From the NCBI GenBank assembly GCA_030146915.1, contig JASLAT010000035.1, forward strand, positions 1 through 39,012: a stretch of DNA of 39,012 nt, given 5' to 3'. Of this stretch, positions 35,989-39,012 are shown piece after piece; within the stretch, counting starts at the first letter, position 1; every line of letters begins with the position of its first letter. This stretch comes from Tissierellales bacterium. GTDB lineage: Bacteria > Bacillota > Clostridia > Tissierellales > Tissierellaceae. The position numbers and the translations under genes were made by a program. The notes beneath the pieces were generated by a model that was not told where the DNA came from, made no database searches, and was given only the letters and a program-made list of their open reading frames with translations.

Positions 35989-36804
35989 TTATAACTCCTC
36001 CTTATTATCATCATAAAAAAAAGCCTTCATAAATGACTTTAGGTCATTTTGGGGCTTTGTGTTTTTTTCTTCTTTTACTTGTTTTATATTATTTGTATTA
36101 ATTAGTTTTTCTTCAAGATTTTTTATTTGTTTAGACACTATTTCTTCTAAATCATTTTTATCTAATTTTAATGTAGCGATAGGCTTATAGGGTTTCTTTG
36201 AAATTAATATATTCTTAATATCTTTTTTTATAGATTGATTAACCTCTTCGTCTTCTGAAGTATCTAGCAAATCAGATGCGAAGCCTTTATCTATAGCTTC
36301 AGAAGCACTGATCCAGGTCTCGTTATCCATCATTTCTTTAACCTCTGACTCTTCTATAGTTACATTTTTAAGATAAGCATTTATACTTGCTTGAGTGATT
36401 TTTTCTAAATCTGCTGCTTGTTTCTTTAAATCATCAGCATTACCTGAAGTATAAGTCCATGCATTATGAATCATCAATAAAGATGTATCACTCATATACC
36501 TATTATCGCCAGCCATAAATATTACTGATGCTATACTACAAGCAAATCCATCGCAATAAGTGTTAATAGTAGCATTATGTCTCTTTAGAGAATTATAAAT
36601 AGCTAGTCCTTCTGCAACTTCACCTCCATAAGAATTTATATATATATTAATTTCATCAACATCATCTAATTCTTGTAATTGTTTAGATAGTGTGTAGCTA
36701 GATACATCGCTTTCATACCAATCCCAGGAAGTTATATCTCCATATATATAAATATCAGCTATATTATTTTGTTTGTATAAAGAAAAATATCTTCTACGAT
36801 TCAT
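35989..36804 (-). CDS. ClpP-like prohead protease
   Basis: The 271-residue protein is an S14-family serine protease. INSYGGEVAEGLAIYNSL lies at about 56-73, the nucleophile Ser90 is in DGFACSIAS, His113 is in LMIHNAW, and the probable acid is in the MDNETWISASEAID segment. It processes the capsid delta domain during prohead maturation. The C-terminal 70 residues are a charged coiled region, perhaps scaffolding. The ATG is coupled to the portal stop, with AAAGGAGG upstream. Confidence 0.92.
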   Translation of the reverse strand: MNRRRYFSLYKQNNIADIYIYGDITSWDWYESDVSSYTLSKQLQELDDVDEINIYINSYGGEVAEGLAIYNSLKRHNATINTYCDGFACSIASVIFMAGDNRYMSDTSLLMIHNAWTYTSGNADDLKKQAADLEKITQASINAYLKNVTIEESEVKEMMDNETWISASEAIDKGFASDLLDTSEDEEVNQSIKKDIKNILISKKPYKPIATLKLDKNDLEEIVSKQIKNLEEKLINTNNIKQVKEEKNTKPQNDLKSFMKAFFYDDNKEEL

Positions 36805-37965
36805 TTACTCACCTCCTTTCATAAAGTTTTCAATAGATTCATTGTTCTTTGTCATAACTCTTAAACCTCCAATATTTCCACCTATAGGATGTAATCCTAG
36901 AGTTTTTAAGGTATCATCTATAGTAAATGCTCCATTCCTAACTAATAAATCTATAGAATTAGCTATATCTCTAAGATCAACAACTTTTATTTTAGAAGCA
37001 TCTAATTTTACATAAGTTTTATTTTTATAGTTATTATATTCGTAAAGTTTTCTATTTAGTTCATTCTCTATTAACTCAGCTAAAGGAACTATACAAAAAG
37101 TTAAAAAATTATTAACAGCATCTTTAGTGTCAACAGTATCTCCTTTTAGTAAACTTGGTGGAATCCCAAAAGAAATTGCTATTAAATCAAAAATATCTCC
37201 GATAAAATTTTTAGTTTCTCGTCCTGAATCATTAGATTTACTACCTTTAGCTTCATCTATTTCAGTATATTCAATACCATTTGTCTCAGGTAATACAGAG
37301 TCTTTACTTGGATCCATAAAATCTTCCATTATTGCATCTATATGCTCTTGAGTTGACTGTTGAATTTCTTTAGTTTTCGATAGATTAGCAGGAATATTTA
37401 ATTTACCTTTTCTGGATTTGCTTCTCAGATATCCTTTCATTGATGACTTTATTAATTTATTAATATCAGTAGAAATGTTAGTTAGTTGTTTTTTCATATT
37501 ACTGCAAGTATCCTTTAAATGAATAATATTAGAACTTTTTTCTTGTGCAGAAATAAGCTCATTGTCTATTTTAAGATTCAAAAATACATTTCCATTTTTC
37601 CAACTATTTTTTATTTCATACTCATCAATTAATAATAGTTCCCCATTTTTACTATATATTATTGCTTCTCCATCATTTAATAACCTTGTTATAACTCTTT
37701 TCCAAAATACTGTAGCTGATTCGTTCTTATTAGCTTCAATATTAAACATATAGTAATTTTTTTTAATGGTTTTAACACCATTTTCATAAGTTTCAAACTC
37801 AATTCGTGAAATTGTTTTTGCTATCAAATCAATACTTGCTTTATATGCTAAAGCACCATATATAGAGCTGTCATCTAATGAATTGCTATATGATTGAAAA
37901 AAATTAATATTATCTATACTTTCTTTTAAATTTAAAGTTCTTCCTAAAAAATCTAAAATACTCAT
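36805..37965 (-). CDS. Portal protein (HK97 type)
   Basis: The 386-residue protein begins MSILDFLGRTLNLKE and has IYGALAYKASIDLIAKTISR, a central IYSKNGELLLIDEY, then FDLIAISFGIPPSLLKGDTV and TKDAVNNFLTFCIVPLAELI, the diagnostic portal segments. The dodecameric portal forms the DNA channel at one capsid vertex and docks TerL. It lies 11 bases after terL with AAGGAGG, followed by protease and capsid genes. Confidence 0.93.
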   Translation of the reverse strand: MSILDFLGRTLNLKESIDNINFFQSYSNSLDDSSIYGALAYKASIDLIAKTISRIEFETYENGVKTIKKNYYMFNIEANKNESATVFWKRVITRLLNDGEAIIYSKNGELLLIDEYEIKNSWKNGNVFLNLKIDNELISAQEKSSNIIHLKDTCSNMKKQLTNISTDINKLIKSSMKGYLRSKSRKGKLNIPANLSKTKEIQQSTQEHIDAIMEDFMDPSKDSVLPETNGIEYTEIDEAKGSKSNDSGRETKNFIGDIFDLIAISFGIPPSLLKGDTVDTKDAVNNFLTFCIVPLAELIENELNRKLYEYNNYKNKTYVKLDASKIKVVDLRDIANSIDLLVRNGAFTIDDTLKTLGLHPIGGNIGGLRVMTKNNESIENFMKGGE

Positions 37966-37976
37966 AACTCACCTCC

Positions 37977-39012
37977 TTATTTAGTATATATATCAAAAAA
38001 GAAAACTTCAGATTCCTCTGGTACTTGATCATCCAAACTTAAGGCATGGATAAGTGCAAAGAAACCATCTGTTTTCCTTGTTTTAGGTTCTATTTTCTTA
38101 TAAGATACATTACCTTTCTTATCAAAATCTTTAAATGTGTTATTTGTATACCAATTCATCGTTCGGTTATTTCCCCATATGATAGTTTGTTCGGCAAAAA
38201 TACTATCTACAAGAGGAGATAATTTACTATGAGTAATGGGCCCACTCCTAACTATTTCTAAAGGTAATCCTTTATCTTCAAATTCTTGCTCTAAATAAAC
38301 TGCTCTATGTGAGTCTGCTGCTATATTAATTATATTAAAATAAGGCATATGTTCTAAAAACCAATTAGATATAGTGTCAGGTCGTATACTTGCATCTTCT
38401 ATAATAGTAATTAAACCTTCCTCAACCATATCCATAATTGGAAATTTAATTTCTCTACCTGGTATTTCTAATCCCTTTCTATTAACAAAAGTATGTTCAT
38501 ACCAATATCTTTTACCATTATGTTTAAATAATAGTCCGACAGATGCAAAATCTCTAATGCTTGCATAATCTATTGCCCCAACACAAGTTTTTCCTTGTAA
38601 TTCTTCAAAAGGGATTTCTTCTCTTGTAGCAGCTTTTATATCTTCCCATTCAGCTACAACTGCAAAAGTATCTTGCTTAGGTAAATTCATTCTCTTAGTA
38701 AAAAATTCTATCAATGTTCCAGGTTTATATTTAGTATTAATCCAATGTTTTTGAATTTCTTGTCTTAATACCGGAAAATAATTATAACTTGGATTAGCTT
38801 TTTCCCAATTCTCCTCTTTAGAAGCTTCTTCTTCCGAATCTAATTTATAAATTAATGGTAGAGTTGATAGTATTTCCCCCATTCCATCTTTATTTAATAA
38901 GATATCATTAGCTAGGTCTAACTCTTGATCTAAAACTCCACCTCTAACATATCCATTAGTTGTAATTTTAAATACTCTAGAATGTTTTCTTTTTCCAAAT
39001 CCAGATGTGAAA
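37977..39012 (-). CDS. terL: Terminase large subunit, C-terminal part (continues at left edge)
   Basis: This segment holds the C-terminal 298 residues (254-552 counting from the ATG at 764), plus the duplicated overlap. The frame is open through 38872 into the repeat and rejoins the left-edge part. The nuclease domain is visible: VGAIDYASIRDFASVGLLF near 350-370 and AADSHRAVYLEQEF, ending with DGFFALIHALSLDDQ. It cuts concatemers at packaging. The stop at 37977 is 12 bases before the portal ATG. Confidence 0.93.
   Translation of the reverse strand, partial: FTSGFGKRKHSRVFKITTNGYVRGGVLDQELDLANDILLNKDGMGEILSTLPLIYKLDSEEEASKEENWEKANPSYNYFPVLRQEIQKHWINTKYKPGTLIEFFTKRMNLPKQDTFAVVAEWEDIKAATREEIPFEELQGKTCVGAIDYASIRDFASVGLLFKHNGKRYWYEHTFVNRKGLEIPGREIKFPIMDMVEEGLITIIEDASIRPDTISNWFLEHMPYFNIINIAADSHRAVYLEQEFEDKGLPLEIVRSGPITHSKLSPLVDSIFAEQTIIWGNNRTMNWYTNNTFKDFDKKGNVSYKKIEPKTRKTDGFFALIHALSLDDQVPEESEVFFFDIYTK
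38872..39012. repeat. Terminal direct repeat, right copy (circle overlap)
   Basis: An exact copy of 1-141. It should be removed once when the circle is closed. Confidence 0.95.

Overview
The window is a very AT-rich double-stranded DNA phage genome with a plasmid maintenance region. The first 141 bases recur exactly as the last 141 (1-141 = 38872-39012). The terminase large subunit gene runs off the left edge and resumes in frame at the right edge. The sequence therefore closes into a circle of 38,871 bp. Base composition, strong AGGAGG ribosome sites, the ImmR/ImmA switch, and the BhlA- and LLH-type holins point to a low-GC Firmicutes host, probably a Clostridia-class bacterium; I cannot name the genus. 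No integrase, recombinase or transposase gene is visible. A RepA_N plasmid initiator, a ParM/ParR partition operon with a centromere, and an apparent type I toxin-antitoxin locus are present. I read it as a phage-plasmid: a temperate siphovirus whose prophage is a low-copy plasmid.

Layout on the circle. (a) Lysis/lysogeny switch, about 11.6-13.1 kb: a Cro-like gene leftward and an ImmR-like repressor plus ImmA-like protease rightward, separated by two promoters and three 15-bp operators. (b) Early operon, minus strand, 12.1 to 4.7 kb: small genes, a Rad52/DdrA-like annealing protein, a DnaD-like initiator with iterons inside its gene, a DnaC-like helicase loader, SSB, small zinc proteins, dUTPase, a DUF1599 protein, an HNHc-type nuclease and a sigma-region-4-like late regulator. 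(c) A tRNA-like gene (4.5 kb), then an independently transcribed three-gene module (4.33-2.65 kb) whose first two genes resemble lambda rexA-rexB in size, order and topology. (d) Late operon, minus strand, from about 1.7 kb through the circle junction down to 22.0 kb: HNH, TerS, TerL, portal, ClpP-like protease, HK97 capsid, connectors, tail tube, frameshifted tail chaperones, tape measure, Dit, tail protein, collar fibre, holins and amidase. (e) Cargo on the plus strand, 13.4-16.8 kb: a membrane-anchored HIRAN protein, YidD, a DUF4177-like protein, and two exported proteins sharing a C-terminal zinc-binding-type domain, one fused to a ComEC-like metallo-beta-lactamase. (f) Plasmid module, minus strand, 21.4 to 16.9 kb: toxin-antitoxin locus, parC-parM-parR, a rep leader with a counter-transcribed RNA, repA with an embedded origin, and a nuclease-helicase fusion.

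How it works together (inference): in the lysogen the repressor silences the early promoter. RepA_N replication, the copy-number RNA, ParMR segregation and the toxin-antitoxin locus keep the circle in the population, while the cargo genes, rexAB-like module and nuclease-helicase are candidates for altering or protecting the host. On induction ImmA removes the repressor, the DnaD/DnaC-like proteins start lytic replication from a second origin, and the late regulator turns on the virion genes.
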